Below, piece after piece: positions 46,368 through 55,414 of a DNA stretch of 64,000 nucleotides. This DNA comes from JACRCT01 sp036504155. Its GTDB lineage: Bacteria; Myxococcota; Myxococcia; Myxococcales; UBA5297. The notes beneath the pieces were generated by a model. The model searched no databases and had not been told where the DNA came from. It saw nothing but the letters and a program-made list of their open reading frames with translations. The stretch spans positions 1 to 64,000 of the forward strand of contig DASXVQ010000030.1 of assembly GCA_036504155.1 (NCBI GenBank), read 5' to 3'. A program made the translations under genes and the position numbers. The first letter of the stretch is position 1. The number at the start of each line of letters is the position of its first letter.

Positions 46368-49300
46368 CTACTTCTTGGACTTCGGGGCCTTCTTTGCCGG
46401 CTTCTTGGCGACCGCCTTCTTCGGCGCGGCGGGCTTCTTGGCCCGGGTCGCCTTGACCTTCGTCGCCTTGGCCTTCGTCGTCTTGGCTTTGGCCTTCGCC
46501 TTCGGGGCCGGCTTCTTGGCGGCCGGCTTGGCCTTCTTCGCGGCCGGCTGGGGCAGCAGCGGCTCCGGGCGCGGAGGCAGCTCGTTGCCCTTGGGCACGT
46601 CCACCCCGGCCTTCGTGAACTCGCGCACGGCTTCGTCGACCAGGCCCATGCCCATGAAGGCGACGCCCAGGTCGTAGTGCCCGGCCTGGTCCAGGTTCTC
46701 GGTCGCGGCGCGCAGCGCAACGAGCTGGGCGGTGACCACCGGATCCGGGCCCTGCGGCACGTTCATGTCCTGGAGCTCCTTGGCCAGGTCCTTCGACAGA
46801 TCGACCTCGTTGCCCGCCAGCAGGACGGAGGACTGCACCTTGCCTTCCTGGATGGTGACCTTGCCCTGCTCGGCGACCTGGGTCTCGTTGACGTCGACCT
46901 GCAGCCGCGAGACGCCCTGGGCGAGCTTGTGCCTCTTCTGCTCCAGCTCGCCGATGCGCGCGCGGTCCTTCTCGACGATCTCCGGCGGGGCGCGCTGCGC
47001 GAAGTTGGGGTTCGCCAGCTTCTTCTTGAGCAGGTCCAGGTCGGCGTCGACCTTGGCCATCTCCTTCTCGATGCGCTTGCGCTCCTCGGCCAGGTCGATG
47101 AGGCCCTCGAGCGGCACGAAGATCTCCATGTTCGCCGCGACGAAGGTGGCCGCGACGCGGGGCTTGGAGCCCGGGGCGGAGATGGTGAGGCTCTCCAGGC
47201 CGGCCAGCGGCTCGAAGTAGGCGCGGTTGCGCTCCAGCGCGTCGCGGATCTCCGGGGCGGCGTGGACGATGGCCTTGATCTTCTTGGCCGGCGAGATGTT
47301 GCTCTCGCCGCGGATGTTGCGCACGCCGTCGATGGCGGCGATGACGATGGTCATCTCGCGCTCGGCCTCCTCGTCGGCCAGGGAGTCCTGCGGCCAGGGG
47401 TACGGGGCGATCATGATCGACCCCGGGTCGCCCGGGCGGCGCGGCAGGAGCTGCCAGATCTCCTCGGTGACGTAGGGCATGAACGGGTGGAGCAGCTTGA
47501 GCAGCTGGTCGAGGGCGTAGACCAGCACCGCGCGGGTGGTGGCCTTGGCCTCCTCGTCGGTGCCGTACAGCGAGCCCTTGGACAGCTCGATGTACCAGTC
47601 GCAGAACTCGCCCCAGGCGAACTGGTAGAGCGTGTTGGAGGCCTCGTTGAACTTGAAGGCCTCCAGCTGCTCCAGGGTCTCCTTCACCGCCCGGTTGAGG
47701 CGCGCCAGGATCCAGCGGTCGGCCAGCGAGAGCGGCATCTGCTTGAGCGGCTTCTCCAGGCGGTGCACCACCGCGTCGGCGGGCCCCAGGTTCATCAGCA
47801 CGAAGCGCGAGGCGTTCCACAGCTTGTTGACGAAGTTGCGGTAGCCCTCCAGGCGCTCGAGCGAGAGCTTGATGTCGCGGCCCTGGGCGGTGAGCGCGGT
47901 GAGGGTGAAGCGCAGCGCGTCGGCGCCGTAGGCGGGCATGCCCTTGCCGCCGAACTTCTTCTTCAGGTCGGTGGGCAGCTTGGCCGCCTCGGGCTGCCCG
48001 CGGATGACGTCGAGCGGGTCGATGACGTTGCCCTTCACCTTCGACATCTTGTCGCCCTTCTCGTCCCGCACCATGGCGTGCAGGAACACCGTCTTGAAGG
48101 GCACGTCGTCCATGAAGTGGATGCCGAACATCATCATCCGGGCGACCCAGAAGAAGATGATGTCGTGCCCGGTCTCCATGACGGTGGTCGGGTAGAAGGT
48201 CGCGAGCGCCGGGGTCTTGTCGGGCCAGCCCAGGGTCGAGAAGGGCCACAGGCCGCTGGAGAACCAGGTGTCGAGCACGTCCTCGTCGCGCTTGAGCGCT
48301 TCGCTGCCGCACTTGGGGCACCTGGTCGGCGCCTCGCGGGCCACGACGATCTCGCCGCAGGCGCAGTGCCAGGCCGGGATCTGGTGGCCCCACCACAGCT
48401 GGCGGCTGATGCACCAGTCGTGCAGGTTGCGCATCCAGCCGAAGTAGGTGTTGGACCACTGCTCGGGGATGAACTTGGTCCTGCCCTCCTCGACCGCCTT
48501 GATGGCGGGCTCGGCCAGCGGCGCGATCTTCACGAACCACTGCGGGGAGAGCGTCGGCTCGACCACGTCGCCGCAGCGCTGGCAGACTCCGATCGAGAGC
48601 TTGTAGTCCTCGGTCTTGACCAAAAGGCCCTGCGCCTCGAGGTCCTCGAGCACCTTGGCGCGGGCGGCCTTGCGGTCCAGGTTCGCGTACGGGCCCGCGT
48701 TGGCGTTGGTCTTGGCGTCCAGGTCGAGGATGGAGATCGACTCCAGCCCGTGGCGCTGGCCGGTGGCGTTGTCGTTGAAGTCGTGCGCCGGGGTCACCTT
48801 GACGGCGCCGGTGCCGAACTCCATCGAGACCAGCTGGGCGTCGCCGATGATGGGGATCTCGCGGTGCAGGAGCGGCAGGACGACCTTCTGGCCGATCAGG
48901 TGCTTGTAGCGCGGGTCCTCGGGGTGCACGGCCACCGCGGTGTCGCCGAGCATCGTCTCCGGGCGGGTGGTGGCCACGGTCAGCTTCTGGTCCGAGCCCT
49001 TCACCGGGTAGGCGATGTGCCAGAGGTTGCCGTTCTTGTCCTCGTGCTCGACCTCGAGGTCGCTGAGCGCGGTGCGGCAGCGCGGGCACCAGTTGATGAG
49101 CCGCTGCGCGCGGTAGATGAGCCCTTCCTCGTACAGGCGCACGAAAGCCTCGCGCACCGCCTTGGAGAGCCCCTCGTCCATGGTGAAGCGCTGGCGCTCC
49201 CAGTCGCAGGAGGCGCCCAGCACCTTGAGCTGCTCGACGATGCGGTTGCCGTACTGGTCCTTCCAGGCCCAGACGCGCTTGAGGAACTCCTCGCGGCCCA

Positions 49301-49655
49301 GGTCGTGGCGGCTCTTGCCCTCGGTCTTCTTGAGGTTGCGCTCGACGACCATCTGGGTGGCGATGCCGGCGTGGTCGGTGCCGGGCAGCCAGAGGGCGTT
49401 GTAGCCGCTCATGCGCTTCCAGCGGGTCAAGAGGTCCTGGATGGTCACGAAGACCGCGTGCCCCATGTGCAGCTCGCCGGTGACGTTCGGCGGCGGGATG
49501 ACGATGCAGTACGGGGGCTTGGTCGAGGTGTCGTCGGCCTTGAAGTAGCCGCGCTCGGTCCACACCTGGTACCAGCGGGACTCGGCCTCGCGGGGGTCGT
49601 AGGCCTTGGGGAGCTCGGTGGTGGTGGGGGCGGGGGCTTGCGTGTCGGTGGTCAT
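46368..49655 (-). CDS. valS: valyl-tRNA synthetase with a histone-H1-like C-terminal extension
   Basis: Charges tRNA-Val. 1095 aa, well above the 880-950 usual for bacteria. The class I core is complete: HMGH from residue 63 (HIGH motif), the editing domain, KMSK at 536-539, the anticodon-binding domain and the coiled coil that ends near 880 (EERKRIEKEMAKVDADLDLL). Beyond it lie about 210 extra residues. First comes a segment with a TPR-like helix pair (YDLGVAFMGMGLVDEAVREF, about 1000-1020). A roughly 60-residue Lys/Ala/Pro tail follows (KAKAKAKTTKAKATK, ending APKSKK). The frame is continuous, so the extension is encoded with the enzyme. A hairpin at 49671-49692 lies in the short leader. 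Confidence 0.95.
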   Translation of the reverse strand: MTTDTQAPAPTTTELPKAYDPREAESRWYQVWTERGYFKADDTSTKPPYCIVIPPPNVTGELHMGHAVFVTIQDLLTRWKRMSGYNALWLPGTDHAGIATQMVVERNLKKTEGKSRHDLGREEFLKRVWAWKDQYGNRIVEQLKVLGASCDWERQRFTMDEGLSKAVREAFVRLYEEGLIYRAQRLINWCPRCRTALSDLEVEHEDKNGNLWHIAYPVKGSDQKLTVATTRPETMLGDTAVAVHPEDPRYKHLIGQKVVLPLLHREIPIIGDAQLVSMEFGTGAVKVTPAHDFNDNATGQRHGLESISILDLDAKTNANAGPYANLDRKAARAKVLEDLEAQGLLVKTEDYKLSIGVCQRCGDVVEPTLSPQWFVKIAPLAEPAIKAVEEGRTKFIPEQWSNTYFGWMRNLHDWCISRQLWWGHQIPAWHCACGEIVVAREAPTRCPKCGSEALKRDEDVLDTWFSSGLWPFSTLGWPDKTPALATFYPTTVMETGHDIIFFWVARMMMFGIHFMDDVPFKTVFLHAMVRDEKGDKMSKVKGNVIDPLDVIRGQPEAAKLPTDLKKKFGGKGMPAYGADALRFTLTALTAQGRDIKLSLERLEGYRNFVNKLWNASRFVLMNLGPADAVVHRLEKPLKQMPLSLADRWILARLNRAVKETLEQLEAFKFNEASNTLYQFAWGEFCDWYIELSKGSLYGTDEEAKATTRAVLVYALDQLLKLLHPFMPYVTEEIWQLLPRRPGDPGSIMIAPYPWPQDSLADEEAEREMTIVIAAIDGVRNIRGESNISPAKKIKAIVHAAPEIRDALERNRAYFEPLAGLESLTISAPGSKPRVAATFVAANMEIFVPLEGLIDLAEERKRIEKEMAKVDADLDLLKKKLANPNFAQRAPPEIVEKDRARIGELEQKRHKLAQGVSRLQVDVNETQVAEQGKVTIQEGKVQSSVLLAGNEVDLSKDLAKELQDMNVPQGPDPVVTAQLVALRAATENLDQAGHYDLGVAFMGMGLVDEAVREFTKAGVDVPKGNELPPRPEPLLPQPAAKKAKPAAKKPAPKAKAKAKTTKAKATKVKATRAKKPAAPKKAVAKKPAKKAPKSKK

Positions 49656-49670
49656 GGTCTTTTGGCTTCC

Positions 49671-49692
49671 GCGCCGCCTTGCGTGGCGGCGC
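49671..49692. other. hairpin in the valS leader
   Basis: GCGCCGCC (49671-49678) and GGCGGCGC (49685-49692) form a perfect 8-bp stem with loop TTGCGT, 16 nt before the valS ATG on the minus strand. It could affect translation initiation. No T-box element is recognised. Confidence 0.45.
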
Positions 49693-49819
49693 TGCGACTG
49701 GGTGACGAGGTTCGCGGGGCCGGTGGCGCTGCCGGCTGTGATTCCTTGGAACGCCCGCGCCCGGCCCCTTCATCGGAGCCAGGCGCGGGCAAAGGCTCGG
49801 ACTTCGAGGGGCGACCGGC

Positions 49820-51157
49820 CTAGGCCTTGGCTTCCCGGTCCTTGATGAGGCGGTCGAGCTCTTCGCGGATGATGGTCTCCGCGAGCTGCGGGACGACCTC
49901 CCAGGCGATCCTCTCGATGACCTCTCGGGAGGCCTTCGAGAGCGCCTCGCGCAGGAGCGCCTCGCCCCCGTCCGAGGCCGCATGCGGCGCATGCGCCACG
50001 GGCCTGGGGACGGCGACCGGGGCCGGCATCGGCGCCACGGCGACCGGCGCGGGGACGGGCTTGGCCGGCGGAGAGATGGCCAGGCTCGGCTCGCCCAGGT
50101 CGCCCAGCGAGACGTCCTCGGTCAGGGGATCCTGGACCGGCGGGACGTGGATGGGCGCCGGAGGTGGCGGGATGGCGATGCCCAGCCCGAACGGATCGCG
50201 CTTGGGCGCGGCGGGCGGAGGGGCGAGCGGGCGCGGCGCGGCAGGCGCCTGAGGGGCTCCCGGCACGGGCGCGCGGATGCCGGCAGGCGCAGGCGGCGCA
50301 GGGTAGCCGGGACGCATGGCGGCCGGCGCCGGAACCCCGGGCATTCCCGGAACGCCAGGGCGTGCCGCGGGCATCGGAGCCGGAACGCCGGGCCGCGGCT
50401 GGCCAGGCATCGGGGCGGGCACGCCGGGGACGGCCGGGCGGGCGCCGACGGGAGGCAGCGGGGCGCCGGGGACGGGGCGCGCGGGCACGCCGGGCATCGG
50501 GGACGGAACGCCGGGGCGAGCGGCCGCAGGCGGAACGCCCGGGAAGCCCGGGGTCGGAGGACGGGCGCCGAAAGGAGCTGCCATCGGAGCCGCGGGGACC
50601 GCCGGGCGCACGCCGCCGGGGACCGGGCCCGGGGGCCGCGGAATCCCGGGGATGGGCATGCCGGTGGAGACCCGGACGCCGGGCGGAATCGGCCCCGGGG
50701 GGACCGGGCCGGGAGGCCGGGGAGCGGTCGGAGCGACGGGCAGGGAGCCGGTCACGCCCGTCATCGGCTGCGGCGCGGCCCTGACGACGGGCTTGCCGAG
50801 CAGGCCGTTGACCTTGTCGATGAGCGCCTGGCTCTCGAAGGGCTTCTGGATGTAGCCGTCGGCGCTGGCGGCGCGGGCGCGGGCCTCGTCGAAGGCCTCG
50901 AAGGTTCCGGCGAGCAGCAGGACGGGGATGTGCTTGAGCGACGGGTCGGCCTTGATGGCCTCGCAGACCTCGTAGCCGTTCTTCCGAGGCATGACCACGT
51001 CGGCAAGGATCACGTCGGGCTTGAGCTCGCGAGCGCGGGCGACGGCGTCCTCGCCGTTGTCCACGGCGGTGATGGCGAAGTCCTCGGTCGAGAGCGTGAT
51101 CGCCACCACCTTCTGGATGGTGATGGAGTCGTCGGCAAGCAGAAGCTTCCTGGGCAT
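49820..51157 (-). CDS. receiver-domain protein with long proline-rich linker
   Basis: 445 aa. N-terminal REC domain (about 1-120) with pocket LLADDS, phospho-acceptor Asp53 in ILADVVMPRKNG and Lys in GYIQKPF. Residues about 130-375 are a disordered Pro/Gly/Ala/Val linker rich in PGVP and PAPMPG repeats. The C-terminus (about 395-445) is a helix bundle (LREALSKASREVIERIAWEV, then VPQLAETIIREELDRLIKD) like that ending other Myxococcota receiver proteins. A role as a flexible signalling adaptor is inferred. Divided from valS by 164 bp; the CheW-like gene is just upstream. Confidence 0.85.
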   Translation of the reverse strand: MPRKLLLADDSITIQKVVAITLSTEDFAITAVDNGEDAVARARELKPDVILADVVMPRKNGYEVCEAIKADPSLKHIPVLLLAGTFEAFDEARARAASADGYIQKPFESQALIDKVNGLLGKPVVRAAPQPMTGVTGSLPVAPTAPRPPGPVPPGPIPPGVRVSTGMPIPGIPRPPGPVPGGVRPAVPAAPMAAPFGARPPTPGFPGVPPAAARPGVPSPMPGVPARPVPGAPLPPVGARPAVPGVPAPMPGQPRPGVPAPMPAARPGVPGMPGVPAPAAMRPGYPAPPAPAGIRAPVPGAPQAPAAPRPLAPPPAAPKRDPFGLGIAIPPPPAPIHVPPVQDPLTEDVSLGDLGEPSLAISPPAKPVPAPVAVAPMPAPVAVPRPVAHAPHAASDGGEALLREALSKASREVIERIAWEVVPQLAETIIREELDRLIKDREAKA

Positions 51158-51204
51158 GAGGCTGGACCCTTATGCGTGCGTAAAATCTCGGGAAAAACCG
51201 TCCC

Positions 51205-51233
51205 TTGATACCGTGCAGACCCCACAAAGTCAA
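51205..51233 (-). promoter_or_regulatory. promoter of the REC-proline-rich gene
   Basis: On the minus strand TTGACT (51233-51228), a 17-nt spacer and TATCAA (51210-51205). The predicted leader before the ATG at 51157 is about 40 nt. Good match to sigma70 consensus. Confidence 0.6.
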
Positions 51234-51247
51234 CGCGCAAACCCCGC

Positions 51248-52093
51248 TCAGCCGCGAGGGAAAACCCAGCGCTCCAGCTCGGGAAAGAGCACGCTGCGGC
51301 CGTCGGGGAGCCGCCAGCGGATTCCCCCTTCGGCGCTCTGGGGCTCTCCCCCGAATCCGGGGAGCACTCCCAGGACCCGGCTGGAGAGCAGGGCGACCGC
51401 CTGGCCGGACACGTCGAGGACCACGGCGAGGTCCGGAGGAGTCGGCCGCTTGCCTGCGAGCAGCGATGGATCCCACAGCGAGAGGATCGACCTCTCGTGG
51501 TGCATCAGGCCCCGGTGGCCCCAGGGAGCGCCGGGCACGACGCAGGGGTCGCCCGCGCGCAGCACGCCGGTGACCACGCTCAGCGGAGCGCCGAGGAGGC
51601 CCAGCTCGCCGGCCTCGAAGACCAGCGCTCGTCCCGGCGCCGCCACGGCCAGCAGAGCCCCGGGCGCGAGCGCCGAGCCGGCTGCCGGCGGAACCAGAGG
51701 CTTCAGGTCGGCGAGGGCCTGGGGCTCGGCCTCGAGGATCAGGCGGTTGCGGTGCAGCAGCGCGCCGCGCACCAGCCCTGGGGGCCCGAGCCCGGCGGGC
51801 AGGCCGAAGAAGGCCGCCGAGGCCAGGTCGGCCACCTCCTCGACCGCCTCCACGCACAGCGCCCTTGGCGGGGCGCAGTCGAGCACCAGGGTGACCGCGA
51901 GCGGGCTCGCCGACGGGGTCTGGCCGAGCAGCGTGCCGAAGTCCTCGACGGGAAGTCCGTGCCGCTTCTCTCCCGGTGCGGTCGGAGCGGTCCCCACTTC
52001 GAGGACGCTGGCGGCGGGCAGCGCCCAACGGGTCCCCCCGCCTCGGAAGACGAGGGCCAGGCGGCTCTGGGCGGCTTGCTTTTCGGGGTGCAT
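51248..52093 (-). CDS. tandem CheW-like domain protein
   Basis: 281 aa with two CheW-like beta-barrels (about 8-125 and 140-265). The first begins LALVFRGGGTRWALPAASVL with later LVRGALLHRNRLILEA; the second contains GLMHHERSILSLWDPSLL. CheW domains couple receptors to CheA-type kinases; no CheA or receptor is nearby. The ATG at 52093 has TAGGCT 12 nt upstream and no Shine-Dalgarno. Divergent from the diguanylate cyclase. Probably part of a signalling assembly with the receiver protein downstream. Confidence 0.78.
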   Translation of the reverse strand: MHPEKQAAQSRLALVFRGGGTRWALPAASVLEVGTAPTAPGEKRHGLPVEDFGTLLGQTPSASPLAVTLVLDCAPPRALCVEAVEEVADLASAAFFGLPAGLGPPGLVRGALLHRNRLILEAEPQALADLKPLVPPAAGSALAPGALLAVAAPGRALVFEAGELGLLGAPLSVVTGVLRAGDPCVVPGAPWGHRGLMHHERSILSLWDPSLLAGKRPTPPDLAVVLDVSGQAVALLSSRVLGVLPGFGGEPQSAEGGIRWRLPDGRSVLFPELERWVFPRG

Positions 52094-52105
52094 CGCTTGA
52101 GCGGC

Positions 52106-52111
52106 AGCCTA
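52106..52111 (-). promoter_or_regulatory. -10 element of the CheW-like gene
   Basis: TAGGCT on the minus strand, 12 nt before the ATG at 52093. It is paired back to back with the -10 of the cyclase gene at 52148. Confidence 0.4.
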
Positions 52112-52125
52112 GCAGACCCGCGTTG

Positions 52126-52153
52126 TTGCGGCAGCGGGCCCGGCCGGTACAAT
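52126..52153 (+). promoter_or_regulatory. short-leader promoter of the diguanylate cyclase gene
   Basis: TTGCGG (52126-52131), a 16-nt spacer and TACAAT (52148-52153), ending 11 nt before the ATG at 52165. No Shine-Dalgarno follows. Confidence 0.5.
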
Positions 52154-52164
52154 CGCGGCTGCCC

Positions 52165-53535
52165 ATGCCCACCCGCGTCCTCATCGTCGACGACGACTCG
52201 TTCGCCAGGCAGGTCTACGGCGACTGCCTCGCCGAGGCCGGCCACGAGATCGTCACGGCCAAGGACGCGGCGGACGCCACGGCCGCGCTGGATGCCGCCG
52301 GCACCTTCGACGTGGTCATCGCCGACCTCGTGCTGCCCGGACCGGACGGGTTCTCGGTGCTGGCCGACGCCAAGCGCCGCGACCCCGGGGTGGAGGTCAT
52401 CGTCATCACCGCGGTGGACCGGGTCGACCCGGCGGTGCGCGCGATGAAGAGCGGCGCCGCCGACTATCTGGTCAAGCCCGTCGCCCCCGAGGCGCTGGTC
52501 CTCTCGGTCTCGCGCTGCATCGCCACCCGCCAGCTGCTGCAGGAGAACGCGCTGCTGCGCCAGCACCTGGCGCTGGTCGAGACCGGGCAGAGGCTGGCGA
52601 CGTCCCTGGACCGCGAGCGGCTCTTCCCGATGGCGCTCAAGGCGCTGGTGGACGCGCTGGGCGCCAAGGCCGCGCTCCTCGTGGCCAAGGGGACCGACGG
52701 CAGGCTCGCCCACGCGGCGCACGAGGGGCTGGCCGACGAGGAATCCCGGACGATCGCCTTGGAAGCGCTGGCCGCGCTCTCGGCGGAGAAGGAGCGGCGG
52801 CTCGAGGAGATCCAGGCGGGCGGCCGGACCTGGCGGCTGCTGTGGGCCGAAGACGCCGGCCAAGTCCAGGGCGCCTGCCTGCTCAAGGAGCCGACGTCGC
52901 TGGCGATGGCCTGGTCCAACGCCCAGTTCCTGGCGCGCCACCTCGCCATCGCGCTGGTGAACCTGCGGCGGCTCACCGAGTTCGAGGACCTCGTCTACCT
53001 GGACGACCTGACCAAGCTCCACAACCTGCGCTACCTGCAGGTGGCGCTCGACCGGGAGATCAACGGGTCGCGGCAGACCGGCTCCCCCTTCTCGGTGCTC
53101 TTCCTCGACCTGGACCGCCTCAAGGCCATCAACGACACGCACGGCCACCTGGTGGGCAGCAAGCTGCTCGTGGAGATCGCCGGGCTGCTCAAGGCCAGCG
53201 TGCGCGAGGTGGACACGGCGGTGCGCTACGGCGGCGACGAGTACGTGCTGCTGCTGCGCCACACCGACACCGGCGGGGCCTTGAAGGTGGCCGAGCGCAT
53301 CCGGCGGGCGGTCGAGTCGCACCGCTTCCTCTCGGGCGAGGGGCTCAACCTGACGCTGACGGTGTGCATCGGCGTCGCGAGCTATCCGGAGCACGCGCGC
53401 GACAAGATCGCCATCCTCGACTGCGCCGACCGCGCGATGTACCGGGGCAAGCAGACGACGCGCAACGTCATCTACGTCGCCTCGCCCGCGGGGCCGGGGC
53501 CGGCAGCGCAGCCCGTCACGCCGACCGGGTCGTGA
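52165..53535 (+). CDS. response regulator diguanylate cyclase (REC-GAF-GGDEF)
   Basis: Makes cyclic di-GMP from two GTP. 456 aa. REC domain (about 1-120) with LIVDDDS and phospho-acceptor Asp54 in IADLVLPGPDG; a GAF-like middle (about 135-270); and the GGDEF domain with active site GGDEY at 356-360. The inhibitory site RxxD (REVD, 347-350) sits five residues before it, so product feedback is likely. Activation by phosphorylation of Asp54 is expected. Possible upstream kinases include the orphan hybrid kinase at 2999, but nothing here links them. The ATG at 52165 fits the short-leader promoter. Confidence 0.93.
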   Translation: MPTRVLIVDDDSFARQVYGDCLAEAGHEIVTAKDAADATAALDAAGTFDVVIADLVLPGPDGFSVLADAKRRDPGVEVIVITAVDRVDPAVRAMKSGAADYLVKPVAPEALVLSVSRCIATRQLLQENALLRQHLALVETGQRLATSLDRERLFPMALKALVDALGAKAALLVAKGTDGRLAHAAHEGLADEESRTIALEALAALSAEKERRLEEIQAGGRTWRLLWAEDAGQVQGACLLKEPTSLAMAWSNAQFLARHLAIALVNLRRLTEFEDLVYLDDLTKLHNLRYLQVALDREINGSRQTGSPFSVLFLDLDRLKAINDTHGHLVGSKLLVEIAGLLKASVREVDTAVRYGGDEYVLLLRHTDTGGALKVAERIRRAVESHRFLSGEGLNLTLTVCIGVASYPEHARDKIAILDCADRAMYRGKQTTRNVIYVASPAGPGPAAQPVTPTGS

Positions 53536-53581
53536 GGCTTCCGGGAGGCCGCTCCGCCCGTTGCAGTCCGGCTCGTCGGCC

Positions 53582-54214
53582 TCAAGCCTCTTCGGGCGGG
53601 CTCGCGAACTCCGAGGCGTCGCCCTTGCCCTGGCGCAGTACCACGGCCTGGTCTTCGATGAGCGAGAGCACGGTGGAGGGCGCGCTCTCGTGGGGCCCGC
53701 CGTCGAGGATGAGCGCCAGGCCGTGTCCGAACTCGTCGCGGATCTCGTCGGCGCCGATGAACACGAGCTCGCCCTTCTGCGCCGAGGTGGTCACCAGCGG
53801 CCGCCCCAGCGCCGCGCACAGGGCGTGGGCGACCGGGTGCTCGCTGACGCGCAGGCCGACCGTCTTCTGCTTGGTCTGCATGATCTCGGGCACCATCCGG
53901 GTGGCCTCGAGGATGAACGTGAACGGCCCGGGCGTCAGGTGCTTGAGCACGCGGTAGCCGAAGTTCGACACCTTGGCGTACTGGGCCAGGTCCGACAGGT
54001 CGGGCACCAGCAGCGACATCGGCCTTTTCCGGTCGTGCCCCTTGAGCTGGTACAGACGGTCGATGGCGCGCTTGCTGCCCATGTCGCAACCCAGGCCGTA
54101 GTACGAGTCGGTGGGGTACGCGATGAGCTCTCCCGCCTGCAAGGCGGCGACGGCGCGCTCGATGAGGCGGGGCTGCGGGTGGACAGGGTCGATGGAGAGG
54201 ATCGGAGCAACCAT
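53582..54214 (-). CDS. Sua5/YciO/YrdC-family protein (TsaC-like)
   Basis: 210 aa. YrdC fold with AYPTDSYYGLGCDM, YQLKGHDRKRPMSLLV, LTPGPFTFILEATRMVP and RPLVTTSAQKGE. TsaC makes threonylcarbamoyl-AMP for the t6A modification of tRNA. The sequence looks nearer the YciO branch (KRPMSLL, and VGLRVSEHPVAHAL), whose role is less clear, so no symbol is given. ATG at 54214, with TAGGTT 11 nt upstream and no Shine-Dalgarno. Divergent from glucokinase. Confidence 0.85.
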   Translation of the reverse strand: MVAPILSIDPVHPQPRLIERAVAALQAGELIAYPTDSYYGLGCDMGSKRAIDRLYQLKGHDRKRPMSLLVPDLSDLAQYAKVSNFGYRVLKHLTPGPFTFILEATRMVPEIMQTKQKTVGLRVSEHPVAHALCAALGRPLVTTSAQKGELVFIGADEIRDEFGHGLALILDGGPHESAPSTVLSLIEDQAVVLRQGKGDASEFASPPEEA

Positions 54215-54225
54215 GGCGGCCGCGT

Positions 54226-54254
54226 AACCTACTGCGACCCCATTCCAGCGACAA
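54226..54254 (-). promoter_or_regulatory. short-leader promoter of the TsaC-like gene
   Basis: On the minus strand TTGTCG (54254-54249), a 17-nt spacer and TAGGTT (54231-54226), 11 nt before the ATG. On the plus strand TAGAGT at 54258-54263 heads towards glucokinase, so the two promoters are back to back. Confidence 0.55.
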
Positions 54255-54335
54255 TGCTAGAGTCCGCGCGCCCGCATGAGGCGCGTGTCGACGCTAGAGA
54301 GCCCGCGCGCCCGCGAAGCCGGGCCGGAGAGGAAG

Positions 54336-55313
54336 ATGACGCTGCTGGCAGGAGACATCGGGGGCACCAAGACGGTCCTGGCGCTGGTCGAGGAGGGGGT
54401 CATCAGGCGTCGCGAGGTCTTCCCCAGCGCCCAGTACGCCGACCTGTCGAGCCTGGTCAGCCTGTTCCTGGGGGCCGACAAGGGCCACCTCGCCCGGGCG
54501 TGCTTCGGGGTCGCCGGCCCGGTGCTCGACGACACCTGCCAGGCCACGAACCTGCCCTGGCGCATCGAGGCGCGCGGGCTGGAGCGCGACCTGGGCCTGC
54601 AGCGCGTCAGCCTGGTCAACGACTTCCACGCGCTCTCCATCGGAATCACCGAGCTTCCGGCCTCGGACTTCGCCGTGCTGCACGACGCGCCGTCCGACCC
54701 GCGGGGCCCCTGGGTGGTGCTGGGCGCCGGCACCGGCCTGGGCGAGGCGATCATCATCCGGGGCCCGGTCGGCTACGAGGTCGTCTCCTCGGAGGGCGGG
54801 CACACCGACTTCGGCCCCCGGGACGACCTGGAGATCGACCTGCTCAGGTTCCTGCGCGAGCGCCACGGCCGGGTCAGCTACGAGCGCATCGTCTCCGGCC
54901 CCGGCCTGGTCAACCTCTACGAGTTCTTCCGCTCGCGGGAGCCGGCTGCGGCCTCGCCCGCCGTCGAGGCGCAGCTCGCCGCCGACCCCTTGGGACGCGC
55001 CGCCTGCATCTCGGGCCACGCCATGAAGGGCGACGACGCGCTCTGCCAGAAGGCGCTGGACCTCTTCGTCTCGGTCTACGGCTCCGAGGCGGGGAACCTG
55101 GCGCTGAAGGTGGTCGCTCGGGGCGGGGTGTACGTGGCCGGCGGCATCGCCCCGAAGATCCTGCCGCGCCTGGTCGACGGCGCCTTCGAGCGCTCCTACC
55201 TGACCAAGGGCCGCCTCTCGGCCGTGCTCGCGCGCACGCCGGTGAAGGTGGTGAAGAACCCGGACGCGGGCCTGCTGGGCGCAGCGGCCATCGCGGCGCG
55301 GGTCGCGCTATAG
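54336..55313 (+). CDS. glk: glucokinase (ROK-independent, Glk type)
   Basis: Phosphorylates glucose with ATP, feeding glycolysis. 325 aa, like E. coli Glk (321). Motifs: phosphate loop LLAGDIGGTKTVLALVE, sugar-binding GVAGPVLDDTCQATNLPW and LVNDFHAL, adenosine motif VVLGAGTGLGEA, then EGGHTDFGPRDDLEIDLL and the C-terminal GGVYVAGGIAPKILP. The ATG at 54336 was chosen because it starts the family core and has GGAG 6 nt upstream. An ATG at 54276, 12 nt after the TAGAGT -10, would add 20 residues and cannot be excluded. Confidence 0.93.
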   Translation: MTLLAGDIGGTKTVLALVEEGVIRRREVFPSAQYADLSSLVSLFLGADKGHLARACFGVAGPVLDDTCQATNLPWRIEARGLERDLGLQRVSLVNDFHALSIGITELPASDFAVLHDAPSDPRGPWVVLGAGTGLGEAIIIRGPVGYEVVSSEGGHTDFGPRDDLEIDLLRFLRERHGRVSYERIVSGPGLVNLYEFFRSREPAAASPAVEAQLAADPLGRAACISGHAMKGDDALCQKALDLFVSVYGSEAGNLALKVVARGGVYVAGGIAPKILPRLVDGAFERSYLTKGRLSAVLARTPVKVVKNPDAGLLGAAAIAARVAL

Positions 55314-55324
55314 GCGGCCTCGAG

Positions 55325-55352
55325 GCCTGGGGCTCTAGCTAAAGCCCCAGGC
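55325..55352 (+). terminator. hairpin after glk
   Basis: GCCTGGGGCT (55325-55334) and AGCCCCAGGC (55343-55352) form a perfect 10-bp stem, 12 bp after the glk stop. A second stem, CTTCAGGCC (55374-55382) with GGCCTGAAG (55400-55408), follows. Neither has a T-tract. Confidence 0.5.
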
Positions 55353-55414
55353 TCCAGACCACCAGGCTCTCGACTTCAGGCCCTAACCGCCAAGCCCTAG
55401 GCCTGAAGCCCGCC

